DNA from: an uncultured Verrucomicrobiota bacterium
GTDB lineage: Bacteria > Verrucomicrobiota > Kiritimatiellia > RFP12 > UBA1067
DNA length: 7,399 nucleotides
Direction: 5' to 3'
Assembly (NCBI GenBank): GCA_946631535.1
Contig: CAMPAF010000147.1
Span: 1-7,399, forward strand
In this document: in pieces, positions 1-6,992 of the stretch
Position numbering within the stretch: the stretch's first letter is position 1
Layout: the number at the start of each line of letters is the position of its first letter
The notes under the pieces: generated by a model
Database searches by the model: none
Told to the model about the DNA's origin: nothing
The model's input: only the letters and a program-made list of their open reading frames with translations
Translations under genes and position numbers: made by a program

Positions 1-943
1 CGTCGCGGATGTGCCAGTGGTCGATCATCCCCTGGTCGGCGATCTTCTGCATCTCCGCGCGCTTCTCGGGCGTCGCGGCCTGGCGGACCTTCGGGTTGTC
101 GAACTTCTCGGCGGTGGTCACGCCCTTCCAGTTCGTAAGGTCTTTCCCGTTGAAGAGCTGCGTGAACCCTGCCGGGCACTTCTTGACAGTATCGGAGCCG
201 ACCACGTACTTGGCCGAGACCTCCTTGATGCGGATGTTGCGCCACTGCACGTGATGGCCGTGTCCGAGCCAGCCGATGTGGCCCTTGGTGCGGTGCAGGC
301 CGGGATGCTTCTTCCCGTCAGGCGTGTCGGTGCCGTCGCCCTTGATCTTCGCAACGTCGGCGTCGACGATCATGATGCCGTTCAGGATCACCTGGATGCG
401 GCTGCCGATCACGCGCACCTCCTCGAAGTTCCACATGCCCGGCTTGCGCAGGTACGAGCCGTTGCCGGCGAAGTTCTTGTCCTTGCCCCATATCTGCTTG
501 CCAACGTTGTCGCGCAACGATGGGACGATGCCGTAGACAGATCCGTGGTACTGGTACGGCTTCAGCGTCTTGTACTTGTCGCCGCCGTCGTCGAGGATCT
601 GTAGCTCGCACATGCCGTGATAGGCAGCATCGACGTTGGGCGACGGCGTGCGGATGCCGAGCCCGTTGTTCGCGTTCGTCGGCATGCAGAACTCGAAGCG
701 GAGGATGAAGTTGTCGTACTCCTTGGCGGTGAGGAGGTTGCCGCCGCCGCCCTGCTTGCCGTCGATGGGCGGACGGCATGCAAGCACGCCACCCTCTTCC
801 ACGACGTACGTGTTCGTGGCACCGATCCATCCGGTGAGGTCCTTCCCGTTGAAGATCGAGACGAATCCCTCGGCGTCGGGCTTCGCGCCGAACGCGACGA
901 CTGTGGCCGCCAGGGCCAACGAAGATATCAGCAACTTTCTCAT
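1..943 (-). CDS. Tandem DUF1080 (3-keto-disaccharide hydrolase-like) secreted protein, C-terminus cut by window edge
   Basis: Start is at 943, with AAGGA at 954-950 placed 6 nt upstream; 314 codons are visible and the frame runs off the left edge. The N-terminus MRKLLISSLALAATVVAFGA is a typical signal peptide, so export is expected. The first DUF1080 domain covers about residues 27-245. It starts with IFNGKDLTGW (30-39) and contains family-typical stretches such as NNGLGIRTPSP, ELQILDD and YQYHGSVYG. A second copy begins at about 259 with FTQLFNGKDLTNWKG and is truncated. DUF1080 (PF06439) has a concanavalin-like fold; characterised members hydrolyse 3-keto-glycosides or bind glycans. The tandem arrangement is common in PVC bacteria. 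The gene sits 61 bp downstream of the GH2 gene and has its own promoter and operator-like site. The family call is firm; the substrate cannot be told from sequence. Confidence 0.9.
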   Translation of the reverse strand, partial: MRKLLISSLALAATVVAFGAKPDAEGFVSIFNGKDLTGWIGATNTYVVEEGGVLACRPPIDGKQGGGGNLLTAKEYDNFILRFEFCMPTNANNGLGIRTPSPNVDAAYHGMCELQILDDGGDKYKTLKPYQYHGSVYGIVPSLRDNVGKQIWGKDKNFAGNGSYLRKPGMWNFEEVRVIGSRIQVILNGIMIVDADVAKIKGDGTDTPDGKKHPGLHRTKGHIGWLGHGHHVQWRNIRIKEVSAKYVVGSDTVKKCPAGFTQLFNGKDLTNWKGVTTAEKFDNPKVRQAATPEKRAEMQKIADQGMIDHWHIRD

Positions 944-964
944 GTCTGTTCCTTTTATGGTTAG

Positions 965-978
965 TGGAAACGGTTCAA
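965..978 (-). promoter_or_regulatory. LacI-family / cre-like operator in front of the DUF1080 gene
   Basis: On the plus strand the site reads TGGAAACGGTTCAA. It matches 9 of the 10 fixed positions of the LacI/GalR-type half-palindrome TGNAANCGNTTNCA with its central CG. It lies directly downstream of the -10 box, over the expected transcription start, where a bound repressor would block initiation. The match is seen in the sequence; the identity of the regulator is inference, and no regulator gene is in the window. Confidence 0.5.
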
Positions 979-986
979 GTATAGCA
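978..986 (-). promoter_or_regulatory. Extended -10 promoter for the DUF1080 gene
   Basis: The minus strand reads TGCTATACT, which is an extended -10 (TGn) followed by TATACT, 5 of 6 matches to TATAAT. The -35 position at 17-nt spacing is GC-rich and matches poorly, which is tolerated in extended -10 promoters. The local AT-rich patch is conspicuous in this GC-rich window. It would give a leader of about 30 nt before the start codon at 943. Confidence 0.5.
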
Positions 987-1004
987 TATTTGCCTCAGGT
1001 CGCG

Positions 1005-3449
1005 CTACAGCCCCATCCAGCGGCGATAGTCCGCGAACTTGATCTTCTTTTCGCCCACGTACCTCTGCGCGGGACCGCCGTAGAGGTAGTGGCTCGCGTA
1101 TTCCTTGCCATCCACCGTGTAGCGGATCTTCACGACGCCCTGACCGGAGAGCTGGATCGCGCCGGCCTTCGCGACGGCATTCTCGCCGCACGCGAAGTCG
1201 CCGTCGAAGAAGGTCTTTCCGGTCTCGGCGTCGGTGAGCGTCGCATGGCCCTTCACAGGACGCAGGAGGTCGTTCACAACGAGCACGTCACCGTTCTCGT
1301 CCACAATCACGAGCACGTTCTGCTGGGCGCGCTTGATGTACTCGTACGCGAGCTTGCGCCGGCCGTAGTAGTCCACCACCGAGTCGGAGATGATCGGCCA
1401 TCCGTCGCGCATGTTCCACCAGGTCATGCCGGTCTTCTTCTCGAACTTTCGCGAGCGGCAGTGCTCGACGATGAACTTCATGCCCTCCGCCTGCGCACAC
1501 TGGCTCTCGAGCGCGAACCCCTCGAGGTCGGTCTCTATGTCGCCGAAGAGCATGTGCATCTGGAGCACCATGCGGTGGTTGCGGCAGCCCACGAACTTGC
1601 TGCGCGCGAGGTAGTTCTCGAACACGCACACGCCGCGCTTCACCCACTGGTCGTTGAACTCGAACACGCCCGGCGGCGGCTCGCCCGGCACGAGTTCGTT
1701 GGAGAGGTACTCGCCGGGCACGTAGGGGACGTACCGCACGTTCCACATCACGTTCTTCTCCTTCGGACTCACGAACGGCTCGTGGCACTCCGGCGAGAAC
1801 ATCTGGCGGATCGACTCCACCGACGGACAGCCGTGGCAGCCGAACTCGCTGTAGAACTTCTCGTGCGTGGCGGTGAACAGCTCGCCCTTCCACCAGCGCC
1901 GGTAGTAGTGCCCCTCCACGGAAAGGGTCCGCCCCGCCACCACGTCCGAGTCGACGTACGGCGAACTCGGCAGGTACGGGTGTGTTGGGTCGAACTCGCG
2001 CAGCACCTCCGGCAGGATGTGGCGCGAGAACACGTCCTTGTTCGGATCGGCGCCATACGCCTTCCACGGCCCCAGGCGGAACACGGAGTCGTTCTCGTTG
2101 TTGCCGCACCAGAGGGCGAGCGAGGCGTGGTTGCGCAGGCGCTTCACCACATCGATCGTCTCCGTGCGCAGCAGCTCCTGCAGGGCCGCGTTGTTCTGCG
2201 GGTACTGCGTGCAGGCGAAGCAGAAGTCCTGCCACACCATCACGCCGTTCTCGTCGCACCAGTCCCAGAACATCTCCGGCTCGTACAGCCCTCCGCCCCA
2301 CACGCGGATCATGTTGCAGTTCGCCTCGCGGACGAGCTCGAGCGTGGGGATGATGCGGTCCTTGTCGCGGCAGTGGAGAGCGTCCACGGGCACCCAGCTC
2401 GTCCCGCGCATGAAGCACGGCTTGCCGTTCACGACGAACTTCATCTCGCCAGGCTTCTTCGTGGCGATGTCGTAGTCGGAGAGGATGAAGTCGACCTTTC
2501 GCACGCCGAGGCGGAACGACTTCTCCGACAGGACCTCCTTCGTGGCGATGTCCCGCCATGCCACCTTCACGTCGTAGAGCGCGGGCTCGCCGAATCCCTG
2601 CGGCCACCAGAGGTCGGCGTTCTTGATGCCGAAGCGGAGACGCGGCGTCCAGTGGAACACCCGGGCGCGCGGGCGCGCGACGACCTTGCCCTTCCGCGAC
2701 ACCGTCACCTCGATCTCCGACGTGTCGAGGCGGCGGAACGGGCCCTCCAGACGGAGGTCGAGCATGTACTGCGCGGAACGCCGTTCGACGTCGATGTCCA
2801 GCTGCGCGCAGAAGAAGTCGCGGATGCGCTCCGTCCGGCGCACCACCACGCGCGCGTCGCGGAAGATGCCCGCCGAGACGAAGCGCGGCAGGATGTCCCA
2901 GCCGATCATGTGCGCGGGCTTGCGGAACGCCTCGAGCTCGGAGGTGGACCCCGCATTGCCGATCGCCGCGATTTCGCTGAACTGCGACTCGACCACCGGC
3001 GAGCGGAATAGGACGGCGAGATCGTTCTCCCCCTCGCGCACGAGCTTCGTCACGTCGAACGCGTGCGGGATGAACATATCCGCCGCCTCACCCACCTTGC
3101 GCCCGTTCACGAACACGTCGCACAGCGTGTCGAGTCCGTCGAACTCGAGGAACGCCTTCTCGTCGAGCGACATCTTCCCCAGCGAGAACTTCCGCGAGTA
3201 GAGCCACTGGTGCCCCTCGTACTTCCGCACCGCGTACTGGTTATTCGCGTAGAAGAGGTCCGACAGCATCCCAGCCGCGCAGAGGTCCAGCTCGTAGCAG
3301 CCCGGCACCTTCGCGGACACGGAGATCGTCTCCGCCGGCACCTCGTCGAGAGTGCGGATGCTTCCCCTGTCAGGAGTGGGCCACCCCTTGAGCTGCCATT
3401 CGCCGTTTAGCGACAAGATCGCCGCAGCTATCATCAGCATTGAGCTCAT
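1005..3449 (-). CDS. GH2 beta-mannosidase-like glycoside hydrolase
   Basis: This 814-residue protein has the length and architecture of GH2 beta-mannosidases. An N-terminal jelly-roll sugar-binding domain (about 14-205, including HQWLYSRKF and FDGLDTLCDVFVNG) is followed by an Ig-like domain (about 215-320), a TIM barrel (about 335-690) and a C-terminal beta domain. The barrel shows RGTSWVPVDAL (348-358) and IRVWGGGLYEPEMFWDWCDE. The likely acid/base is E452 in LWCGNNEND, and the likely nucleophile is E535 in YSEFG. The family removes terminal beta-mannose (or related) residues with retention. The start at 3449 is supported by AAGGAG 6 nt upstream, which overlaps the TAA of the kinase gene, so the two are probably translationally coupled. 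The N-terminus has a short hydrophobic run (MLMIAAAILSL) without basic residues; export is uncertain. Beta-mannosidase is the best guess, but other beta-glycosides are possible. Confidence 0.9.
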   Translation of the reverse strand: MSSMLMIAAAILSLNGEWQLKGWPTPDRGSIRTLDEVPAETISVSAKVPGCYELDLCAAGMLSDLFYANNQYAVRKYEGHQWLYSRKFSLGKMSLDEKAFLEFDGLDTLCDVFVNGRKVGEAADMFIPHAFDVTKLVREGENDLAVLFRSPVVESQFSEIAAIGNAGSTSELEAFRKPAHMIGWDILPRFVSAGIFRDARVVVRRTERIRDFFCAQLDIDVERRSAQYMLDLRLEGPFRRLDTSEIEVTVSRKGKVVARPRARVFHWTPRLRFGIKNADLWWPQGFGEPALYDVKVAWRDIATKEVLSEKSFRLGVRKVDFILSDYDIATKKPGEMKFVVNGKPCFMRGTSWVPVDALHCRDKDRIIPTLELVREANCNMIRVWGGGLYEPEMFWDWCDENGVMVWQDFCFACTQYPQNNAALQELLRTETIDVVKRLRNHASLALWCGNNENDSVFRLGPWKAYGADPNKDVFSRHILPEVLREFDPTHPYLPSSPYVDSDVVAGRTLSVEGHYYRRWWKGELFTATHEKFYSEFGCHGCPSVESIRQMFSPECHEPFVSPKEKNVMWNVRYVPYVPGEYLSNELVPGEPPPGVFEFNDQWVKRGVCVFENYLARSKFVGCRNHRMVLQMHMLFGDIETDLEGFALESQCAQAEGMKFIVEHCRSRKFEKKTGMTWWNMRDGWPIISDSVVDYYGRRKLAYEYIKRAQQNVLVIVDENGDVLVVNDLLRPVKGHATLTDAETGKTFFDGDFACGENAVAKAGAIQLSGQGVVKIRYTVDGKEYASHYLYGGPAQRYVGEKKIKFADYRRWMGL

Positions 3450-3459
3450 TCGTGTCTCC

Positions 3460-4440
3460 TTATTCCGCCAGGCGCGCAGCCAGCTCGGCGCGAGTGGCCG
3501 TACCCGTAGTCTTGAGCTTCTTGATCGTGACGGCAGATGCCGCGCAGGCGAGCGCGGCGGCGTCAGTGAGCGCGAACCCCGCCGCCGTCGCGCTCGCGAG
3601 GCACGAGAGGAACGTGTCGCCCGCGCCGCAGAAGTCGATCTCGCCCGTCACCTTGCACGCCGGCACGTGCGTCACGCACGCACCCTCCGAGACGTAGCAC
3701 CCCCTCTCGCCCGCCGTCACGATCGCCGGACGTTCCGTACGGACTTCCAGCAGCTTCGCCAGCTTCTCGAAGTCCGTCGGCTTGACCTTCCCCTTGAACA
3801 CGCGCGACGCCTCGATCTCGTTCGGCTTCACGATGACGTTGGAATAGAGCCCGATCCGGTCGCGGCTGTCCACGATCACCGTCAGCCCGGTCGCGCCAAG
3901 TTCGCAGATGCGCGTGCGCACCGCCTCGGTGATGCAGCCGAACGGCATCTGGTCGCACACGCAGAACACATCCACCTTCTTCGCCACGGCATCAAGCGCC
4001 TTCAGAAGCTTAGCCTCCGTCGCGGCGGCGAGCGGCCCGTAGTTCGTGAAGTCGAGGCGTGGATCCTCGTACACCACGTTGTCGGCATAGCCCTTGCGCA
4101 GCGGCTTGATGTACGTGTTCGTCACGCGATCCGGGTCCGTGACAACGCCCGAGATGTCCGCGCCGGCTTTCTTCAAGAGGTCCTTCAGCGCGGCGCCGCG
4201 CCAGTCGGCGCCGAACACGCCGATGGCGTGGACCTTCTTCGGCCTGAGCGCCAGCAGGTTGGCCACAACGTTGCCCGCGCCGCCGGGCGAGAGGCGCTCC
4301 TGCACGATCGGCAGCGGGAAGTGCGGCGTCTCGCGCGAGAGCTCGCTCTTCGTCATGTCCGCATGCCAGTACACGTCGAGGCAGAAGTCGCCGATCACGC
4401 CGACCCGCCCATTGCCCAGTTTGCTCAAGTCGTATTTCAT
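3460..4440 (-). CDS. PfkB-family sugar kinase, HldE/RfaE kinase-domain type
   Basis: This 326-residue protein has the ribokinase (PfkB) fold. Visible motifs are the N-terminal strand VGVIGDFCLDVYW (13-25), the glycine-rich PGGAGNVVANLLAL (52-65), KPNEIEA (205-211, the NxxE motif that helps place Mg-phosphate), and DFCGAGDTF (269-277) with catalytic base D275 and the anion hole. The N-terminal pattern and the C-terminal TTGTA sequence resemble the kinase domain of HldE (D-glycero-beta-D-manno-heptose-7-phosphate kinase), but the nucleotidyltransferase domain is absent. It likely phosphorylates a sugar or sugar phosphate with ATP in the cytoplasm. The start at 4440 is chosen from AAAGGA 8 nt upstream; the frame stays open to 4497 through a palindromic element. 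It lies between the HAD gene (43 bp upstream) and the GH2 gene (10 bp downstream). The substrate is not determined. Confidence 0.85.
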   Translation of the reverse strand: MKYDLSKLGNGRVGVIGDFCLDVYWHADMTKSELSRETPHFPLPIVQERLSPGGAGNVVANLLALRPKKVHAIGVFGADWRGAALKDLLKKAGADISGVVTDPDRVTNTYIKPLRKGYADNVVYEDPRLDFTNYGPLAAATEAKLLKALDAVAKKVDVFCVCDQMPFGCITEAVRTRICELGATGLTVIVDSRDRIGLYSNVIVKPNEIEASRVFKGKVKPTDFEKLAKLLEVRTERPAIVTAGERGCYVSEGACVTHVPACKVTGEIDFCGAGDTFLSCLASATAAGFALTDAAALACAASAVTIKKLKTTGTATRAELAARLAE

Positions 4441-4448
4441 AGTTGTTT

Positions 4449-4454
4449 TCCTTT
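4449..4454 (-). promoter_or_regulatory. Ribosome binding site that sets the kinase start
   Basis: AAAGGA on the minus strand lies 8 nt before the ATG at 4440. It supports this start over an in-frame GTG at 4497, whose translation would pass through the palindromic element. Confidence 0.65.
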
Positions 4455-4456
4455 CT

Positions 4457-4483
4457 CGGTCGCGCAGGAGCGCGACCCTCCCG
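4457..4483 (-). repeat. 27-bp palindromic element, site A (intergenic)
   Basis: Reading on the minus strand: leader CGGGAG, stem GGTCGCGC, loop TCCT, stem GCGCGACC, then G. The 8-bp stem is perfect. The element begins directly after the TGA stop (4486-4484) of the HAD gene and ends just before the kinase ribosome binding site, so it nearly fills the 43-bp gap. There is no T-run after the hairpin, so it is not an ordinary intrinsic terminator. It is the same family as the units at 5971-6057 and 7198-7224. Confidence 0.85.
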
Positions 4484-6256
4484 TCAAGATTGTGCACAGA
4501 GACCTTTCCAGAGGTTGGCGATGGTGGCCTTGTGGTCGCCCACGAAGTGCCAGCCCTTGCCGCCGCACGAGACGGGGCGGTTCACGATGTTCTTCCGCGG
4601 GCGATAGTAGTAGTTCGGATCCTCGTAGCCGATCTTGCAGCGGTAGTCGCCGAGCGGCTTGAGGTCGAAGTCCGCCGTCGTGATCTTGAACGTCGGATGG
4701 CCGAGGTTGCGGCTGATGGAGAGCGCCTTGAGGAACACCTCCGGGCCGATCACGGCCGAGCCGAAGTTGAGGAACGCGCCGCCGTCCAGCTGCGAGATCG
4801 CGTTGCACATCGTGTGGAAGTCGCGTCCCGAGGCGACGCCGATCGCGCCGAAGTCCACGATCGGGTGCTGGTGGATGATGTCCGTGCCGAGCGCGATGTG
4901 GTACGTGGCGGGGATGCCGAAGGTCCACGCCTTGTAGAGGACGCACTGCTCGCGGTACGGGAAACGCTCCTTGTGCGCGTCGATGTAGCGCGCGAGCGAC
5001 TCGCCGTAGCCGTAGCCCGCCGCCGCGCCCTGCTGGATCGCCTCGTTCATCCAGCGGCCCGTCTGCTCCCACATACCGAACGAACCGTCCTCGATGGCCG
5101 TCGGCACGTCCTCCGAAGTGCCGCCGAGATACGCCAGCTCGAAGTCGTGGATGGAGCATGCGCCGTTTCCCGCGATGTGCGTGATGATCCCCTTTTCCAT
5201 CAAGTCGATGAGGTAGAGCGACATGTTGTTCTTGATCACGTGCGCGCCCATGGAGAACACGACCGGGCGGCCGTTCTTCCGCGCCGCCGCCACGCGCTCC
5301 ACCAGCTCGTCGAAGCCGTCGTCCGTCCACTCCGGCACGGGATCGACGCCCGGACGGAACATCGACTCAATCGTCACGAGATTCGTACGGTCGTGCGCGT
5401 CGTAGGTCTTGATCTTGTCGAACGCCAGCGACGGGTTCGCGCCGAGGCCGAGGAATTCGAGAATGGGTCGCAGGTCGCGGAAGTCGCCCACGAGCATGTC
5501 CGCCCCCGCCTTCTCCAGCCGCTCCTTCTTCGCCGCGTTGAGGATCGAGAAGTTCGTTTCATTTGTGGCGACGCCGATCGTGCGCGCGCCGAGTGCCTTG
5601 CCGAGGGCGATCTCCACCTTGCCGTCGCCGACGACCGCCAGCTCCTCCGGCGCCACGCCCGCCTGCTCCACGAGGCGCTTCAACGCCGCCTCCTTCGCGC
5701 AGGACTCGCTCTGCGGCAGCGCGCCCGCGATGTCCTCCGCAAAGCCGGCGAACCCTAGCGCCGCCGCCTCAGCCCGCACATCCGCCTGGTCGGTGCCGCT
5801 CGCGAAATATATCTTCACGCCGCGCGTCTTGAGCGCCTGCAGGAACAGGATCGCGCCCGGCACGTGGTAGGTCGCAGCCGGAACCTTGCCCGCCAGCACC
5901 TCGTCGCGCTTCACGGCCACGGATTCCATCAGCATGTCGTTGTATTCGTTCTTGTAGAACCACGGATCGTCGGGAGGGGCACAATTTATTGCGCCCGCCG
6001 CGGGAGGGACGCGCTGCTGCGCGTCCGCCGCGGTCGCGCGGCAGCGCGACCCTCCCCGCCGTTTAACCTCCTCCAGGAACCCCTTCATCTGGAGGATGGT
6101 CTGCACGCCCGTCGTCTCGCCGATGAATGAGTCGATCCACGCCTCGTCGGGCAGGTATTTCATCATCATGCGCTTCATCACGGTCTCCCACCCGCACCGC
6201 AAGGTTGAGAACGTGCCGTCGAAGTCGCAGACGATTGCCTTGATCGCGTTGCTCAT
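4484..6256 (-). CDS. Two-domain protein: N-terminal HAD hydrolase, C-terminal deoxyhypusine-synthase-like domain
   Basis: The protein has 590 residues; the start at 6256 is supported by AAAGGAG 7 nt upstream. Residues 1-270 are a HAD phosphatase: motif I CDFDGTFS (nucleophile D11, D13), motif II FASGTD (151-156), a lysine near 188-193, and motif IV VVGDGKVEI (208-216). Residues about 275-590 form a second domain with GAHVIKNNMSLYLIDLMEKG (337-356), THIAGNGACSIHDFELA (359-375), GTDIIHQHP and NFGSAVIGPEVFLKAL. This resembles the Rossmann-type fold of deoxyhypusine synthase (PF01916) and its bacterial relatives of unknown role. Residues 66-95 are low-complexity sequence encoded by three palindromic elements, and they interrupt the HAD cap region between LEEVK and DPWFYKN. 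The gene is upstream of a sugar kinase, so a phosphosugar substrate for the HAD part is plausible. The HAD call is firm; the C-terminal relation is moderate, and its true reaction is unknown. Confidence 0.8.
   Translation of the reverse strand: MSNAIKAIVCDFDGTFSTLRCGWETVMKRMMMKYLPDEAWIDSFIGETTGVQTILQMKGFLEEVKRRGGSRCRATAADAQQRVPPAAGAINCAPPDDPWFYKNEYNDMLMESVAVKRDEVLAGKVPAATYHVPGAILFLQALKTRGVKIYFASGTDQADVRAEAAALGFAGFAEDIAGALPQSESCAKEAALKRLVEQAGVAPEELAVVGDGKVEIALGKALGARTIGVATNETNFSILNAAKKERLEKAGADMLVGDFRDLRPILEFLGLGANPSLAFDKIKTYDAHDRTNLVTIESMFRPGVDPVPEWTDDGFDELVERVAAARKNGRPVVFSMGAHVIKNNMSLYLIDLMEKGIITHIAGNGACSIHDFELAYLGGTSEDVPTAIEDGSFGMWEQTGRWMNEAIQQGAAAGYGYGESLARYIDAHKERFPYREQCVLYKAWTFGIPATYHIALGTDIIHQHPIVDFGAIGVASGRDFHTMCNAISQLDGGAFLNFGSAVIGPEVFLKALSISRNLGHPTFKITTADFDLKPLGDYRCKIGYEDPNYYYRPRKNIVNRPVSCGGKGWHFVGDHKATIANLWKGLCAQS
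5971..6057. repeat. Array of three 27-bp palindromic units with 30-bp period, site B (inside the HAD coding region)
   Basis: Units lie at 5971-5997, 6001-6027 and 6031-6057, separated by CCG each time, so the period is exactly 30 bp. Units 1 and 2 carry the CGGGAG leader on the plus strand; unit 3 is inverted. Unit 2 has stem GGACGCGC with loop TGCT; unit 3 (minus strand) has stem GGTCGCGC with loop TGCC. Unit 1 keeps leader, length and the 8-4-8 layout but has a different stem, GGGCACAA / TTGCGCCC with loop TTTA (one G-U pair in the mRNA sense). The array encodes residues 66-95 of the HAD protein without a stop. Confidence 0.88.
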
Positions 6257-6306
6257 GTCAGAGCTCCTTTGTGCATTCGATTAATCTGTACTCACAATGA
6301 GAAACA

Positions 6307-6714
6307 TCAACTCGTTAGAACTTGGAAATAACCAGAATCGGCGCACGACGTATCAAAAGTGTAGACCTTGTCCACACCATGTGAATGCGCGACCTCGGCT
6401 ATGAGATAATCCGAGAAATCGGCATCACCCTGCACAAATGCCCTGTATGCTCGCCAGACCTCCGCACGTCGCTCGATTTCAATGGCATCAGTTTCAAACA
6501 TCAACCGTATCACTTCAAGCAGCCTAGACTTCGGCTGCCTGTATGCCCGTTTGAGCACCCAAACCACCTCGCACAGCACAACGCATGAGACAAAGCCTCT
6601 GTTTTCAAGCGATATCTCATTCTCCATGATCGAATTGGCGATTTCCGACTGCACGGGATCGTCCTGAACGAGATAGCGTACAAGCACGTTCGTGTCAAGC
6701 CCAATCACCGCCAT
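6307..6714 (-). CDS. PIN-domain ribonuclease toxin (VapC-like)
   Basis: This 135-residue protein has the usual length of a PIN toxin. It opens with VIGLDTNVLVRYL (acidic D7), carries E49 in VVLCEVVWVL, D99 and D102 in DADFSDYLIAEVA, and D121 in YTFDTS. These are the acidic residues expected to bind Mg2+/Mn2+ in this nuclease fold. VapC-type toxins cut tRNA, rRNA or mRNA and are held inactive by a cognate antitoxin. The start at 6714 overlaps the last 10 nt of the antitoxin gene (ATGGCGGTGA), so translation is coupled. Its codons are visibly richer in A and T than those of its neighbours, which fits horizontal arrival. The RNA target is unknown. Confidence 0.9.
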   Translation of the reverse strand: MAVIGLDTNVLVRYLVQDDPVQSEIANSIMENEISLENRGFVSCVVLCEVVWVLKRAYRQPKSRLLEVIRLMFETDAIEIERRAEVWRAYRAFVQGDADFSDYLIAEVAHSHGVDKVYTFDTSCADSGYFQVLTS

Positions 6715-6938
6715 CCCCCCGTCCCAACCGCCCGCTGCATTTGCGCCACAGACACAGGCTTCGAAGGCTTGGGAACAATTCCCCTCAACCGCTTGATGGG
6801 ATTACAGGAGCCGATCATCTCGACCCTGTTGTCAGAGACAAAAACAAACGACACGCTGTCGCCCGCCCTGAGATGCATCAATCTGCGCACCTCGGCGGGA
6901 ATCGTCACCTGTCCTTTGACCGATATGGTTGAAGTCAT
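6705..6938 (-). CDS. AbrB/MazE-type (SpoVT-AbrB fold) antitoxin
   Basis: This 77-residue protein starts at 6938, 6 nt after AAAGGAG. Residues 1-45 (TSTISVKGQVTIPAEVRRLM then HLRAGDSVSFVF) are the classic swapped-hairpin AbrB DNA-binding domain. The C-terminal tail (about 46-77), with PKPSKPVSVAQMQRAV, would be the toxin-binding part. As in other modules of this kind it precedes the toxin gene, overlaps it, and probably represses their shared promoter. A longer reading frame back to 7040 exists, but the promoter lies inside it and there is no family similarity upstream of residue 1, so the short start is preferred. Confidence 0.9.
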   Translation of the reverse strand: MTSTISVKGQVTIPAEVRRLMHLRAGDSVSFVFVSDNRVEMIGSCNPIKRLRGIVPKPSKPVSVAQMQRAVGTGGWR

Positions 6939-6944
6939 GGCATT

Positions 6945-6951
6945 CTCCTTT
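6945..6951 (-). promoter_or_regulatory. Ribosome binding site that sets the antitoxin start
   Basis: AAAGGAG on the minus strand stands 6 nt before the ATG at 6938. It decides in favour of the 77-residue product. Confidence 0.75.
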
Positions 6952-6963
6952 GCGAACAGCGGC

Positions 6964-6992
6964 ATGATAGCATTTCCTTCCCGCGAAGTAAA
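6964..6992 (-). promoter_or_regulatory. Sigma70-type promoter of the antitoxin-toxin operon
   Basis: The minus strand has TTTACT at 6992-6987 (4 of 6 matches to TTGACA), a 17-nt spacer, and TATCAT at 6969-6964 (5 of 6 matches to TATAAT). Transcription would start near 6957, giving a leader of about 20 nt that still includes the ribosome binding site. The -35 box lies inside one copy of a tandem repeat. Confidence 0.6.

Noticed and set aside
636..3011. A 791-codon open frame on the plus strand
   Set aside because: It lies antisense to the GH2 and DUF1080 genes, is low in complexity (His, Arg, Val, Ala, Leu rich) and resembles no family. It arises from codon bias in GC-rich DNA.
4457..4483. 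Intrinsic terminator between the HAD and kinase genes
   Set aside because: There is no U-tract after the hairpin and the same element occurs inside coding sequence, where termination would be harmful.
4441..4497. N-terminal extension of the kinase from the GTG at 4497
   Set aside because: The ATG at 4440 has a good ribosome binding site and begins close to where the family similarity starts; the extension is mostly element-derived.
4437..5330. A 297-codon minus-strand frame inside the HAD gene
   Set aside because: It is a shifted-frame shadow of the HAD gene, rich in Arg and Gly, with no recognisable motif.
3352..5758. Long plus-strand frames (3352-4662 and 4094-5758)
   Set aside because: Both are antisense to the kinase and HAD genes, with biased composition and no domain motifs.
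5971..6057. CRISPR-like array because of the regular 30-bp period
   Set aside because: The spacers are only 3 nt and identical (CCG), one unit is inverted, and the array is translated within a protein.
6257..6330. Promoter for the HAD gene (TTGATG with a GATTAA box)
   Set aside because: The -10 candidate matches only 3 of 6 positions; too weak to list as a feature.
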